Source: RGIG7213 sp045545665 (GTDB taxonomy: Bacteria; Bacillota; Clostridia; Oscillospirales; CAG-272). From it: DNA of 36,983 bases. The stretch covers positions 1 to 36,983 of the forward strand of contig JAZQBL010000010.1 in the NCBI GenBank assembly GCA_045545665.1, given 5' to 3'. Of this stretch, positions 4,958 to 14,095 are shown in pieces; the stretch's first letter is position 1, and the number at the start of each line of letters is the position of its first letter. The notes under the pieces are model-generated. The model saw nothing but the letters and a program-made list of their open reading frames with translations. It searched no databases and was not told where the DNA came from. Position numbers and translations under genes: made by a program.

Positions 4958-7936
4958 TTATTCTGTTCTGAGTGCCACGACAGGGTCTTTTTTAGCAGCG
5001 CTTCTTGACGGTATGATACCCGAAATAAGAGTTAAGAACACACTTATTGCAACGAGTATAACTGCCGCCGCTATGGGAAGCTGTGCGGAAAGCGAGCTTA
5101 TTCCCGTAAGGTGATGCAATATAAGATTTATCGGTATGCAAAGCAGATACGTTATAAGTACACCCAACAGTCCCGAGGTGAAGCCTATTATTACAGTTTC
5201 TGCATTGAACATGCTTGAAACATTCTTCTTTGATGCACCGATAGCACGGAGGATACCTATTTCCTTCGTTCTTTCCTGTACCGAAATAAGCGTTATTACG
5301 CCTATCATTATCGACGAAACGACGAGCGACACGGCAACGAATGAGACAAGCACGTACGTTATGGCGTTGATTATCGTCGTAACGGACGACATCATAAGTC
5401 CGAAATAATCCGTATACGTGATTCTTGAAAGGTCGTCAACGTTTTTATTATATTCAGCTATCGTTTCCTCGATAATATCCTTATCGTTGAACGTAGACGC
5501 GTAAAGATTTATTGACGTGGGTTTATCAAGCTCGACGTAGCCCAATTTTTTAAGGTTATCTTCATAAGTTGATTTTGAGAACTGAAGCACTTCGTCGTGA
5601 TAAACAGCGCAATTTTCCTCAGTAAAAGCGGTCATTTCAGCATCAAGCAATGCGGCAAGATCCTGCGGGGGCATTGCGGAAAGCTGCTCTGTGGTCGTTT
5701 TAGCGTACTGGAGCTTAAACTGCTCTGCGATCATTTCTTTAAAATATTTGAGAATATCTTCGTCTGACATTGCATCAAGATATTCCTTGACGTCATTCTC
5801 GTTCATTCCGCTCATTTGAGATGTGAACGCCTGCAAAAGCTGTGCTTTAATATTCTCGGTCGTCATTGAGCCTACCGTTTGCTCAACGGAAGCATCCACC
5901 AAGGACTGTTCCGGTATACATTTAATTGCAATATAAGTAAGCGCTTTACCTTTTTCATCGAGTGTTGAAACATATTCTTTGAAGTTTGCCGCTTTTTCAG
6001 CATTCGTCATAGTTCCCATCGAAGACTTAAAAGGAAGATTTGTAAAGATATCAAGCGTGTTGTCGGCAAGCTGTGCCTTTATTGCAGGTGAATTTTCAGA
6101 CTTTTCAACAACGTATTCCGTAAGCATATGCGTATAGCATATGGAGCCTGTGAGCATTGCCGCCGTTGCATCCTCAGAAGGCTTTATTATTCCCGATACC
6201 TTCAAAGGCGTTCCGTTGTTGTAAAGATAACGCATACCCGTATCCGTATTTCTCAGGTCTGTGTACGTACCCGTTATCTCATCGTAGACGTAGCAGTCGG
6301 AATTGAGTATGGTTCTGTATTCCATAGCGCATATTTCCTCATACGTCCATTTGCGGTTTTCGATATCTATCTGCGTACCCTTTATTACGGAATCCATTAT
6401 AGCGTCAATATCCGCCTTCGGCTTAAGACCGAGTGCGTAGAGAGTAAGGTCGTCGAGCTCGTTATTTTCATCAAGCACGAGAACGACTTCATTATATTCC
6501 TCAGGCCACTGACCGTATACAACATCATACTGTTTTTCAAGCAACTCACTTATGGGCTTGCCGTCATCACCGGGGAGCATCTCCTGCCACATTGTAATGG
6601 TCGATCCCGTGGACATCATGGACATTATTCCGCCACCGCCGGTCGGTGCGCTCATCATAGCTGACATATCCATGCCCATCATCTCAGCCATAAGATCCAT
6701 CATCAATTCCTGCGAATCGGATTCGATTATCTCTCCGTCGGCACTTTCCGTGTAAATGAGCATATCGAGTCCGTAGGAATACTGTACACCGCTGAGAGCG
6801 GAATGAAGCTTTCCTTCTTTATCGTTCTTTTTTTCTTCTATATACTTTTTAAATGATGCAAGATCGTTTTCACTCGCTTCCATATTGTTCAGCGCATTGA
6901 GCATATCGTACATCATAGCCTTCTGATAGACAGCATCGTTTTCGTGCTTTTCAAAGGACTCAGCCGTACCCAAAAACGTACTCATTATCGTACTCAGATC
7001 CATATGCTGTGCTTCAAGCGTTATGGGGTACGATGAAAGCGTATCCTCCTGCACGGCATTTATCCAGGATGTCATTCCCTGTGACACTGCCAAAATCAGT
7101 GCTATACCTATAATACCGATACTGCCTGCAAATGATGTTAAGATCGTTCTGCCTTTTTTTGTGAAAAGGTTTTTAAGTGAAAGCGAAAATGACGTAGCAA
7201 ACGACATAGAAGGCTTCTTTTCCTTCTTTTTCTCGGATACTGCTTCGACAGGTTCGGGCGTTGCGGGGTTTGTATCACCCATTATTTCACCGTCGAGCAT
7301 ACGGATTATTCTCGTTGAATATTTTTCCGCAAGCTCGGGGTTGTGCGTTACCATTATTACGAGTCTGTCACGGGATATCTCTTTGAGTATCTCCATTACC
7401 TGGACGCTCGTTTCAGTATCAAGTGCGCCCGTAGGCTCGTCGGCAAGTATGATATCGGGATTGTTGACAATGGCGCGTGCTATGGCAACTCTCTGCATCT
7501 GTCCGCCCGACATTTCACTCGGACGCTTATTATACTGTGATTCAAGTCCCACACGTTTGAGCGCCTCTTTTGCTCTCTGACGTCTTTCCGCCTTTCCGAC
7601 ACCTGAAAGTGAGAGGGCAAGTTCTACGTTCTGAAGCACGGACTGGTGCGGAATAAGGTTATAGCTTTGGAAAACGAAGCCGATAGAATGATTGCGGTAT
7701 GAATCCCAGTCTCTGTCTTTAAAATCCTTCGTCGATTTTCCGTTTATGATGAGGTCACCGTCAGTATATCCGTCAAGTCCGCCGATGATATTGAGCAAGG
7801 TCGTTTTACCGCATCCCGACGGTCCGAGTATTGAAACAAACTCACTTTTGCCGAAGCAAAGATCTATCCCCTTCAACGCGTTTACAACGCCGTCGCCTGC
7901 AGGATAGTCCTTTTTAATTTTTTTCAGTTCAAGCAT
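4958..7936 (-). CDS. ABC transporter, ATPase fused to FtsX-type permease
   Basis: This 992-residue fusion resembles MacB-type exporters of Firmicutes. The N-terminal ATPase has Walker A GPSGCGKTT (38-46), a Q-loop at Gln 91, signature SGGQMQR (144-150), Walker B with ILADEPTGALD (164-174) and H-loop His 199. One membrane helix follows (about 266-287), then an extracellular region of more than 500 residues, then three helices near 855-985 with the FtsX motif RTKEIGILRAIGAS and an end in VALRTE. This is the topology of mechanotransmission ABC systems for peptides, antibiotics or lipoproteins rather than classic pore transporters. The extracellular part carries 13 Met within residues 413-450, which is unusual. 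No histidine kinase or regulator adjoins it and the gene is monocistronic. The substrate is unknown. Confidence 0.88.
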   Translation of the reverse strand: MLELKKIKKDYPAGDGVVNALKGIDLCFGKSEFVSILGPSGCGKTTLLNIIGGLDGYTDGDLIINGKSTKDFKDRDWDSYRNHSIGFVFQSYNLIPHQSVLQNVELALSLSGVGKAERRQRAKEALKRVGLESQYNKRPSEMSGGQMQRVAIARAIVNNPDIILADEPTGALDTETSVQVMEILKEISRDRLVIMVTHNPELAEKYSTRIIRMLDGEIMGDTNPATPEPVEAVSEKKKEKKPSMSFATSFSLSLKNLFTKKGRTILTSFAGSIGIIGIALILAVSQGMTSWINAVQEDTLSSYPITLEAQHMDLSTIMSTFLGTAESFEKHENDAVYQKAMMYDMLNALNNMEASENDLASFKKYIEEKKNDKEGKLHSALSGVQYSYGLDMLIYTESADGEIIESDSQELMMDLMAEMMGMDMSAMMSAPTGGGGIMSMMSTGSTITMWQEMLPGDDGKPISELLEKQYDVVYGQWPEEYNEVVLVLDENNELDDLTLYALGLKPKADIDAIMDSVIKGTQIDIENRKWTYEEICAMEYRTILNSDCYVYDEITGTYTDLRNTDTGMRYLYNNGTPLKVSGIIKPSEDATAAMLTGSICYTHMLTEYVVEKSENSPAIKAQLADNTLDIFTNLPFKSSMGTMTNAEKAANFKEYVSTLDEKGKALTYIAIKCIPEQSLVDASVEQTVGSMTTENIKAQLLQAFTSQMSGMNENDVKEYLDAMSDEDILKYFKEMIAEQFKLQYAKTTTEQLSAMPPQDLAALLDAEMTAFTEENCAVYHDEVLQFSKSTYEDNLKKLGYVELDKPTSINLYASTFNDKDIIEETIAEYNKNVDDLSRITYTDYFGLMMSSVTTIINAITYVLVSFVAVSLVVSSIMIGVITLISVQERTKEIGILRAIGASKKNVSSMFNAETVIIGFTSGLLGVLITYLLCIPINLILHHLTGISSLSAQLPIAAAVILVAISVFLTLISGIIPSRSAAKKDPVVALRTE

Positions 7937-7975
7937 TTATAAAAATTACCCTCTTTTACAATAGATTTTTCAATT

Positions 7976-8004
7976 ATTGTATCAAACAAAAATAAATAAT
8001 ACAA
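7976..8004 (-). promoter_or_regulatory. Promoter of the ABC transporter gene
   Basis: Minus strand: -35 TTGTAT (7999-8004), 17-base spacer, -10 TACAAT (7976-7981) with an upstream TG (extended -10). It lies about 40 bases from the start codon; GAGGG provides the ribosome site. Confidence 0.6.
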
Positions 8005-8077
8005 TAATTATTTTTCTATTCTTCTATAAACATATTTTAAAATATATAAAAACGCCGTGTTGCATTCTGCCGAAAAT

Positions 8078-8114
8078 GAAAAAAGCATGGAAAATGTGTA
8101 AACACTCCATACTT
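8078..8114 (-). terminator. Terminator of the mreB-like gene
   Basis: The minus-strand arms at 8106-8114 and 8083-8091 pair over 9 bp with one G-U; a small inner GTGT/ACAC pair extends the stem, and a run of six T follows. Confidence 0.75.
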
Positions 8115-8122
8115 TTATTATG

Positions 8123-9118
8123 TTATTTTCTTTTTGTGAAATGAGCATTTATATCAAACTCATCCGCTTTTCCTGCACCGATAACGGTACACGATACGGG
8201 TTTATCTGCGATGTGCACGGGCGCACCCGTTATCGACGAAATAAGCTTGTCAAACCCTCTTATAAGGCTTCCGCCGCCTGTCATAACTATTCCGTTTTTG
8301 GCAATATCAGAAACAAGCTCGGGGGGAGTCTTTTCCATAACTGACGTTATAGCCTCAGCTATTCTCGTTACGGGCTCCTCAAACGCTTCTATTATATCCT
8401 GCTGTGTAAGCGTTACAAGTGCCGGAGTTGACGTGCGTATGCTTTTACCCTTTACTTCGACGTTACCGGCACCGCCGCTCCAGACCGTGCCCGCCTTTAT
8501 TTTCACTTCTTCTGCCGCTGAGTCGCTTATGATAACGTCGTATCTTGCCCTTACGTATCTCATTATAGCTTCGTTGAAGTTATTACCGCCGCATTTCGCG
8601 CAAAACGATTCTACTATACCGCCGAGAGATATTACCGCAACGTCCGTACAGCCTCCGCCGACATCTATTATCATATTACCGGAGGGTGCCATAACGTCAA
8701 CGCCTGCGCCTATTGCCGCAGCAAACGGCGAGTCGATAAGATAGACGTTTTTTGCACCGCACTCAAGTGCTATATTTTTGAAAGCCATTTCCTCAACGTC
8801 GGAAATAGAACACGGAACACACACGGTTATATCCGGGCGCACCACGAATTTACCGCAGCTTCTTTGCAAGAATTTATCAAGCATAACGAGCGCATGCGTA
8901 AAGCGGTTTACAACGCCCTCGCTTATCGGGAATACCGTTTTTATAACGCTGTCCGAGGTACGCTCTGCCACCTCTTTTGCTTCCTTTCCCGCCTTTATAA
9001 CCTTGTTGGTCACAGTATCGACAGTTATAACCGACGGCTCCTGGAGTACAAGTCCTTTTCCTTTTTCATATATCAACACCGACGACGTGCCGATATCAAC
9101 TGCAATTTTTTTATTCAT
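8123..9118 (-). CDS. mreB: MreB/Mbl-type bacterial actin
   Basis: This 331-residue actin-fold cytoskeletal ATPase directs side-wall peptidoglycan synthesis in rod-shaped cells. Phosphate-1 motif DIGTSS (residues 8-13) replaces the more usual DLGTAN. Phosphate-2 is IIDVGGGCTDVAVISLGG, and the adenosine motif is MTGGGSLIRGF near residue 280. Length matches MreB, Mbl and MreBH. It has its own promoter and terminator and no mreC/mreD next to it, which is more like Mbl or MreBH paralogues or a sporulation-associated copy than the mreBCD operon. The start ATG follows AAGGA at 5-6 bases. The family is certain; the paralogue is not. Confidence 0.88.
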   Translation of the reverse strand: MNKKIAVDIGTSSVLIYEKGKGLVLQEPSVITVDTVTNKVIKAGKEAKEVAERTSDSVIKTVFPISEGVVNRFTHALVMLDKFLQRSCGKFVVRPDITVCVPCSISDVEEMAFKNIALECGAKNVYLIDSPFAAAIGAGVDVMAPSGNMIIDVGGGCTDVAVISLGGIVESFCAKCGGNNFNEAIMRYVRARYDVIISDSAAEEVKIKAGTVWSGGAGNVEVKGKSIRTSTPALVTLTQQDIIEAFEEPVTRIAEAITSVMEKTPPELVSDIAKNGIVMTGGGSLIRGFDKLISSITGAPVHIADKPVSCTVIGAGKADEFDINAHFTKRK

Positions 9119-9145
9119 AATAATCCTTGATATATTTGATAACCA

Positions 9146-9174
9146 ATTATACTACACAAAAAGAGATAATGCAA
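9146..9174 (-). promoter_or_regulatory. Promoter of the mreB-like gene
   Basis: Minus strand: -35 TTGCAT (9169-9174), 17-base spacer, perfect -10 TATAAT (9146-9151), about 27 bases before the ATG, so the leader is short. Confidence 0.7.
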
Positions 9175-9183
9175 CAGTTTTTT

Positions 9184-9945
9184 TTATTTTCTCGTAAAAT
9201 ACGGCGTAGTTTTTCCGACTGTAAACAACCTCACACATTCCGCACCGCAGTTATGCAAAAGTGCGGCAATGCATACACCCGTAGCACCGGAGGTTATAAC
9301 GTCGTCGATCAGTATCACCGTCTTACCCTTGACTGCATTTTTTGCTTCTTCTTTGTTTTTTATATAAAAGCTTGCAAATGCGTTTTTTCCTCTGTTTTTA
9401 AAATCGAGATATTTTTGCTCACTTTTCCCCTTATGGCGTATACCGTAAAAAACCGGTACATTTATCATTTTTGCCGTTTCTTCGGCGAGCAGCTTTGCGT
9501 GATCGAAGCCGTATCTTATACGTGAAGATAAGCTTCGCGGCGGATATGCGATAATACAGTTTGCAAAATCAAGATCATACGTCATATAGATGTTGTTAAG
9601 AATCTGACGTGCCAAAAATTTCACGTATTTTCTGTAGCCTTTATATTTAAGCTGTGCTATCGCCTGCTTTGAAAATTCACTTTCGTACATTATACAGGAA
9701 GAAAAAGACGAGATAAGATTACTCTTTCCGTACGTCGTTCCGCACTTGCAAAACTGTGCCGTTTTCAAACAGCGCTCACATTCTTTTTCTCTTTCGGCAT
9801 TCCACTTTTCAAGGCATTTTTCGCAAAGCACCGTTTGATTATGTTCAACGTTCATTATCTCCCCGCAGACGTAACATTTCGGAGGAAGTATCAGTCCTTC
9901 AAAAAAATCACGTGCAGTCGATCCGTTTTTATTACGTTTGGTCAT
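9184..9945 (-). CDS. comF: ComF family phosphoribosyltransferase-like protein
   Basis: This 253-residue protein has an N-terminal zinc-finger part (Cys pairs CYVCG, CEKC, CERC and CKC within residues 24-69) and a C-terminal type I phosphoribosyltransferase fold with the PRPP loop VILIDDVITSGAT near residue 213. ComF proteins act in DNA uptake and recombination in naturally competent bacteria and are also common in species not known to be competent. The ATG lies inside the 3' end of recD2 (14-base overlap) and lacks its own clear ribosome site, so it is probably translated by coupling to recD2. A helicase/ComF operon fits a DNA-processing role. Confidence 0.87.
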   Translation of the reverse strand: MTKRNKNGSTARDFFEGLILPPKCYVCGEIMNVEHNQTVLCEKCLEKWNAEREKECERCLKTAQFCKCGTTYGKSNLISSFSSCIMYESEFSKQAIAQLKYKGYRKYVKFLARQILNNIYMTYDLDFANCIIAYPPRSLSSRIRYGFDHAKLLAEETAKMINVPVFYGIRHKGKSEQKYLDFKNRGKNAFASFYIKNKEEAKNAVKGKTVILIDDVITSGATGVCIAALLHNCGAECVRLFTVGKTTPYFTRK

Positions 9946-12148
9946 ATACGGAAAGCATATCGCAAAGCGACGTGTATCTCATTGTCTGTCTGTTATTGTC
10001 TACCATTTTATGTATTACCTCTTCTTGTCCTACGAGTATAACCATTTTCTGTGCTCTCGTAACGGCTGTATACAAGAGATTTCTTGTAAGGAGTCTGTTT
10101 GAATAACTGTATATCGGTATTATCACGACGGGATATTCACTTCCCTGGCTTTTATGTACGGTTATGGCGTAACCGTGTTCCACCTCGTCCATCATCGTAA
10201 AGTCGTATTTTGCTATTCTGTCGTCAAAATTTATCGTCACACTTTCCGCCGACGGATTTATTTCTATTATCGTACCGATATCACCGTTGAATATTCCTAT
10301 TCCCTCGTGGTCATCGCGGTACCATTCTATATTATAATTGTTTTTTATCTGCATAACCTTATCGCCCTCACGGAAAATAACATGGCGCAGTTTTTTCTCT
10401 TTTTTATCGGAAGACGGCGGATTGAGTACAGCCTGCAATCTTTCGTTTAAAAGCTCCGTGCCCGAGTTACCTTTTCTTGACGGTGTAATTATTTGCGTCT
10501 GTCGGAGAATATCGGCACCGTACGCCTTCGGCAGTCTTGTTTTGCACAGCTGTGCCACCGTATACGCTGTTGCTTCATCGTTTTCCCTCGGCATAAAGAA
10601 AAAGTCATTCGTTTTCGTTTCAAGATCGGGATATTTTCCGCTGTTTATTGCGTGTGCATTCGTAACTATAAGACTTTTTCCCGCTTGGCGGAATATTTCT
10701 TTAAGCTGTACTGTGTTGAATCTTTCGGATGCTATTATATCTTTAAGGACGTTACCTGCTCCGACTGACGGAAGCTGATCAAAGTCACCTATAAGCAACA
10801 GCTTAGCCCCCGGCTTTATCGCTTTCAGAAGCGCTTCGGCAAGTGAAATATCTATCATTGAAGCTTCATCGACGATAATGACGTTTTCGTCAAGAAGATT
10901 TTTTTCACATTTTATAAACTTCGGCTCGACACCGTCGTTAAATTCCATTTCAAGCAAACGGTGTATCGTTTTTGCTTCACAGCTTGTCGCTTCCGACATT
11001 CTTTTAGCCGCTCTGCCTGTTGGCGCGGCGAGCGCTATCTTATATCCCATTCTTTCGAAAATACCGATAACTGCCTTTATGACTGTCGTTTTTCCCGTAC
11101 CGGGACCGCCTGTAAGCACCATAACACCGCTTGTCACGGCAAGGGATATCGCCTCTCTCTGCATAGGAGCGTATTTTATACCCTCGGTAATTTCGATATT
11201 ATCTATCGTCCTCGACACGTCGTTTATGCCGTATGATACGCTTTTATCTTCAAGAAGCTTCAGCTTTTCGCAAACGTATCTTTCCGCTTCATAAAATTTG
11301 CTCAAGTAGATACATTTTCTGCTTCCTATGCGTCTTTTGCATACAGAGCCGTTTTTGGCAAGCTCATCGAGTATATCCGAAAGCGGTTCTCTGTCCATAT
11401 GTAAAAGCTGCTTGCCTGCCGTTAAAAGCTTCTCCTCCGGAATGTACGTGTGTCCGTTTTGGTTTGCGTTATGCAAAAGGATATATTTAAGCGCCGCCTC
11501 AACACGTTCAAGGCTGTCCTTTTTCATACCTATATCTTTTGCTATTTTGTCACAGTCGGCAAAATTAACACCGTACACCTCATCGCACAAAACGTAAGGA
11601 TTTTGTTTTATAATATTCACCGCCGAGCCGCCGAACCGTTTGAATATACGGACGGCAACGGACGGAGCAAAATAATCACTGCAAAAAGCCATAACAGAAC
11701 GCATACCGAACTGTCTTTTGAAGTCCTCGCTTATCTGCTCGGCTTTTGCCTGTGATATTCCTTTTATATCGGTAAGCCACTCGGGATGGTTTTCGATAAC
11801 GTCGAACGATTCCGTTCCGAACTGTTCGACTATTTTTCTTGCAACAGCCTTCCCGACACCCTTTATCGAATTTGATGAAAGGTATTTGAGTATCGTACCT
11901 TCGGTTGACGGAAGCTGTTTTTCGTAATATTCCACCTTAAACTGTCTGCCAAACTGCGGATGGATCACAAAAGTACCGTACGCCGTTATCGTTTCTCCCT
12001 CGGTTATATACGGAAGGATGCCGACTATCGTTAAAAATTCAGCTTCGCCGACGGAAAGCTCTGTGACGCTGTAGCCGTTTTCTTCGTTTTGATATATTAC
12101 GTGTTCGACGGTTCCTTCTACCGTCTCTAAATTTTCTGTATCGAACAA
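9932..12148 (-). CDS. recD2: RecD2 family SF1B DNA helicase
   Basis: This 738-residue 5'-3' helicase is of the RecD2 type, found in bacteria apart from a RecBCD complex and involved in mismatch repair and replication-fork maintenance in Firmicutes. An N-terminal OB-like part (1-75) and helix-hairpin-helix units (about 90-200) precede the motor. The Q motif is near Gln 330, Walker A GGPGTGKT is 347-354, Walker B is VIIVDEASMID, and the C-terminal motif VEHGYAITVHKSQGSEY contains motif V/VI residues. The start is TTG at 12148: it has a perfect GGAGGTGA nine bases upstream and no better alternative. It is preceded by a long inverted repeat (12245-12292) and followed by the overlapping comF. Confidence 0.92.
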   Translation of the reverse strand: MFDTENLETVEGTVEHVIYQNEENGYSVTELSVGEAEFLTIVGILPYITEGETITAYGTFVIHPQFGRQFKVEYYEKQLPSTEGTILKYLSSNSIKGVGKAVARKIVEQFGTESFDVIENHPEWLTDIKGISQAKAEQISEDFKRQFGMRSVMAFCSDYFAPSVAVRIFKRFGGSAVNIIKQNPYVLCDEVYGVNFADCDKIAKDIGMKKDSLERVEAALKYILLHNANQNGHTYIPEEKLLTAGKQLLHMDREPLSDILDELAKNGSVCKRRIGSRKCIYLSKFYEAERYVCEKLKLLEDKSVSYGINDVSRTIDNIEITEGIKYAPMQREAISLAVTSGVMVLTGGPGTGKTTVIKAVIGIFERMGYKIALAAPTGRAAKRMSEATSCEAKTIHRLLEMEFNDGVEPKFIKCEKNLLDENVIIVDEASMIDISLAEALLKAIKPGAKLLLIGDFDQLPSVGAGNVLKDIIASERFNTVQLKEIFRQAGKSLIVTNAHAINSGKYPDLETKTNDFFFMPRENDEATAYTVAQLCKTRLPKAYGADILRQTQIITPSRKGNSGTELLNERLQAVLNPPSSDKKEKKLRHVIFREGDKVMQIKNNYNIEWYRDDHEGIGIFNGDIGTIIEINPSAESVTINFDDRIAKYDFTMMDEVEHGYAITVHKSQGSEYPVVIIPIYSYSNRLLTRNLLYTAVTRAQKMVILVGQEEVIHKMVDNNRQTMRYTSLCDMLSVYDQT

Positions 12149-12244
12149 ACCGTCTCACCTCCATAAAATCAAGCACTTCGATGCAAGCGCAAAAAATACC
12201 GTATACACAGAATACAGAAACAAAAATGTCATATATAACAGAAC

Positions 12245-12292
12245 AGAACATATATTTCTCCAAAATAGAATTTTGATATCAATATATGTTCT
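12245..12292. repeat. Nested inverted repeat between metK and recD2
   Basis: Outer arms of 12 bp match perfectly (12245-12256 with 12281-12292, AGAACATATATT). Inside them a second perfect 6-bp pair (12261-12266 with 12270-12275) has a three-base loop. On the minus strand it follows metK by 13 bases and is not followed by a T-run, so it is not a standard terminator. It may be an RNA structure in the recD2 leader, a 3' stabiliser for metK mRNA, or an operator; the GAAC ends recall but do not match a LexA box. Confidence 0.6.
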
Positions 12293-12305
12293 TTCTTTGC
12301 AAAGG

Positions 12306-13481
12306 TTAAATTAAGTTTTTAAGTGTCTGCGCCAGATCTCTTTCTTCCCAAGGAGCTGAAACATCCTCACGGCCCATATGACCGTATGAAGAAAGGGGTG
12401 AATAAATGGGACGGCGAAGATCAAATTTCTTTATAATAGCCGCAGGTCTGAAGTCAAACGAGCTCATGACCGCATCGTATATTTTCTTTTCGTCAACCTT
12501 TGCCGTGCCGAATGTTTCAATAAGCACGGAAAGGGGTTTAGCTACGCCTATTGCGTACGCTATCTGAACCTCACACTTTGTGCAAAGTCCTGCCGCAACG
12601 ATGTTTTTTGCAACGTATCTTGCAGCATATGCGGCACTTCTGTCTACCTTCGTCGGGTCCTTACCCGAGAAGGCACCGCCGCCGTGGCGCGAATAACCGC
12701 CGTACGTATCAACGATTATCTTTCGTCCTGTAAGTCCGCTGTCGCCCTGAGGACCGCCGATCACGAATCTGCCCGTGGGGTTCACGTATATCTTCGTATT
12801 TTCGTCCATAAGTCCTTCGGGAATTATCGGAGTTATAACGTTCTTTATAACGTCTGCCTTTATCGTTTCAACAGTCGTATTTTCGTCGTGCTGTGACGAT
12901 ACGACAATAGCATCTATTCTTATCGGCTTCCCGTCTTCGTATTCAACGGTTACCTGTGTTTTACCGTCGGGACGGAGATAAGGAAGTGTGCCGTTTTTTC
13001 TTACCTCTGTAAGTCTTTTTGCAAGCTTATGTGCAAGTGAGATGGGAAGCGGCATAAGCTCGGGCGTTTCGTCGCACGCAAAGCCGAACACCATTCCCTG
13101 GTCGCCCGCGCCCGTGTCAAGACCGTCCGTCATTTCGCCGTTTTTAGCTTCGTAAGCCTTGTCAACACCGAGTGCGATGTCCGCAGACTGCTCATGTATG
13201 CAGTTTATAACGGCGCACGTATCACAGTCAAAGCCGTATTTTGCACGTGTGTAGCCTATTTCTCTTATTTTTTCTCTTGCGATGCTCTGAACGTCGATAA
13301 CGGCGTTTGTCGTTATTTCGCCCATTACCATAAGAAGCCCTGTCGTTGCCGTACATTCGCAGGCAACACGTGACATGGGGTCTTTTTCAAGTAAAGCATC
13401 AAGCACGGCATCGGATACGCCGTCACATATTTTGTCGGGATGTCCCTCAGTTACAGATTCAGATGTAAAAAACTCTCTCAT
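12306..13481 (-). CDS. metK: S-adenosylmethionine synthase
   Basis: This 391-residue enzyme condenses ATP and methionine into S-adenosylmethionine, the cell's methyl donor, in the cytoplasm. Family motifs are intact: TEGHPDK near residue 11, GAGDQGMVFG (ATP-binding hexapeptide region), the GGGAFSGKDPTKVDRS phosphate loop, and the C-terminal domain. Length equals the usual 385-400. The ATG follows GAGG. There is no SAM riboswitch in front: the upstream gap is only 22 bases, and the gene appears to be the second of an operon with the small membrane protein at 13504. Confidence 0.96.
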   Translation of the reverse strand: MREFFTSESVTEGHPDKICDGVSDAVLDALLEKDPMSRVACECTATTGLLMVMGEITTNAVIDVQSIAREKIREIGYTRAKYGFDCDTCAVINCIHEQSADIALGVDKAYEAKNGEMTDGLDTGAGDQGMVFGFACDETPELMPLPISLAHKLAKRLTEVRKNGTLPYLRPDGKTQVTVEYEDGKPIRIDAIVVSSQHDENTTVETIKADVIKNVITPIIPEGLMDENTKIYVNPTGRFVIGGPQGDSGLTGRKIIVDTYGGYSRHGGGAFSGKDPTKVDRSAAYAARYVAKNIVAAGLCTKCEVQIAYAIGVAKPLSVLIETFGTAKVDEKKIYDAVMSSFDFRPAAIIKKFDLRRPIYSPLSSYGHMGREDVSAPWEERDLAQTLKNLI

Positions 13482-13503
13482 TTACTATTTCCTCGTTATA
13501 TAT

Positions 13504-14019
13504 TTATGCAAAAAATTCACGAACAGCATCGATAACTCCACCTTCAGCTAAGAAATCCAAACCAGTAATCAATCCTGTCGATATCAATGTCATAACAGCA
13601 CCTGCAATAAGAATACCTATTGCACAACACAGCAAGGATCTTTTAAAATTCATATCAGTTACTGCTGCAACAAGAGCGCCCGTCCACGCGCCCGTCATAG
13701 GGAGTGGGATGGCGACAAAAAGAATAAGTCCGAATATTCCGTACCTGTTCACCTTGTCTGTATTTTTGTCCGCCTTATTCTGTATCCAATTTGATACTTT
13801 GTTAAATAACTTAATCTTGGATTCTCCCATCCATTTAATAACTTTCTTAATGAGAAGCAAAATAAACGGAACTGGAATAAAGTTACCAATACAACAAAGG
13901 ATATAACATACATACCATTCAAAACCAAAGCCAATTCCTAAAGGTATCGCAAGCCTTAATTCAGATATTGGAACCATAGAAAGTGCAAACATTGTTAAAT
14001 ATTTCAACCAAACAGCCAC
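13504..14019 (-). CDS. Small multidrug-export-type membrane protein (COG2426-like)
   Basis: This 171-residue integral membrane protein has about four hydrophobic segments (near 5-30, 35-60, 93-120 and 130-155) separated by a basic loop at 60-90. The motifs PISELRLAIPLGI and NFIPVPFILLL are typical of the family annotated as small multidrug export (PF06695), whose substrate is unproven. The start is GTG at 14019 with AGAGG six bases away. Codon use in much of the gene favours A-ending codons (ACA, GCA, CCA) more than neighbouring genes do, hinting at a different history. It is read from the promoter at 14052-14080 together with metK. Confidence 0.75.
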   Translation of the reverse strand: MAVWLKYLTMFALSMVPISELRLAIPLGIGFGFEWYVCYILCCIGNFIPVPFILLLIKKVIKWMGESKIKLFNKVSNWIQNKADKNTDKVNRYGIFGLILFVAIPLPMTGAWTGALVAAVTDMNFKRSLLCCAIGILIAGAVMTLISTGLITGLDFLAEGGVIDAVREFFA

Positions 14020-14051
14020 AGAAAACCTCTAATTATAATATATTTCATAAT

Positions 14052-14080
14052 ATTATAATAGATTATGAGAGTTAATACAA
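14052..14080 (-). promoter_or_regulatory. Promoter for the small membrane gene and metK
   Basis: Minus strand: -35 TTGTAT (14075-14080), 17-base spacer, perfect -10 TATAAT (14052-14057). The next gene downstream is 13504-14019, then metK after 22 bases. Confidence 0.7.
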
Positions 14081-14095
14081 TATACTATTTGTAAA

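Noticed and set aside
12241..12295. LexA box before recD2
   Set aside because: GAAC/GTTC occur at the arm ends but the spacing is far larger than in LexA operators.
13482..13503. Possible SAM riboswitch before metK
   Set aside because: The gap is only 22 bases, too short for any known SAM aptamer.
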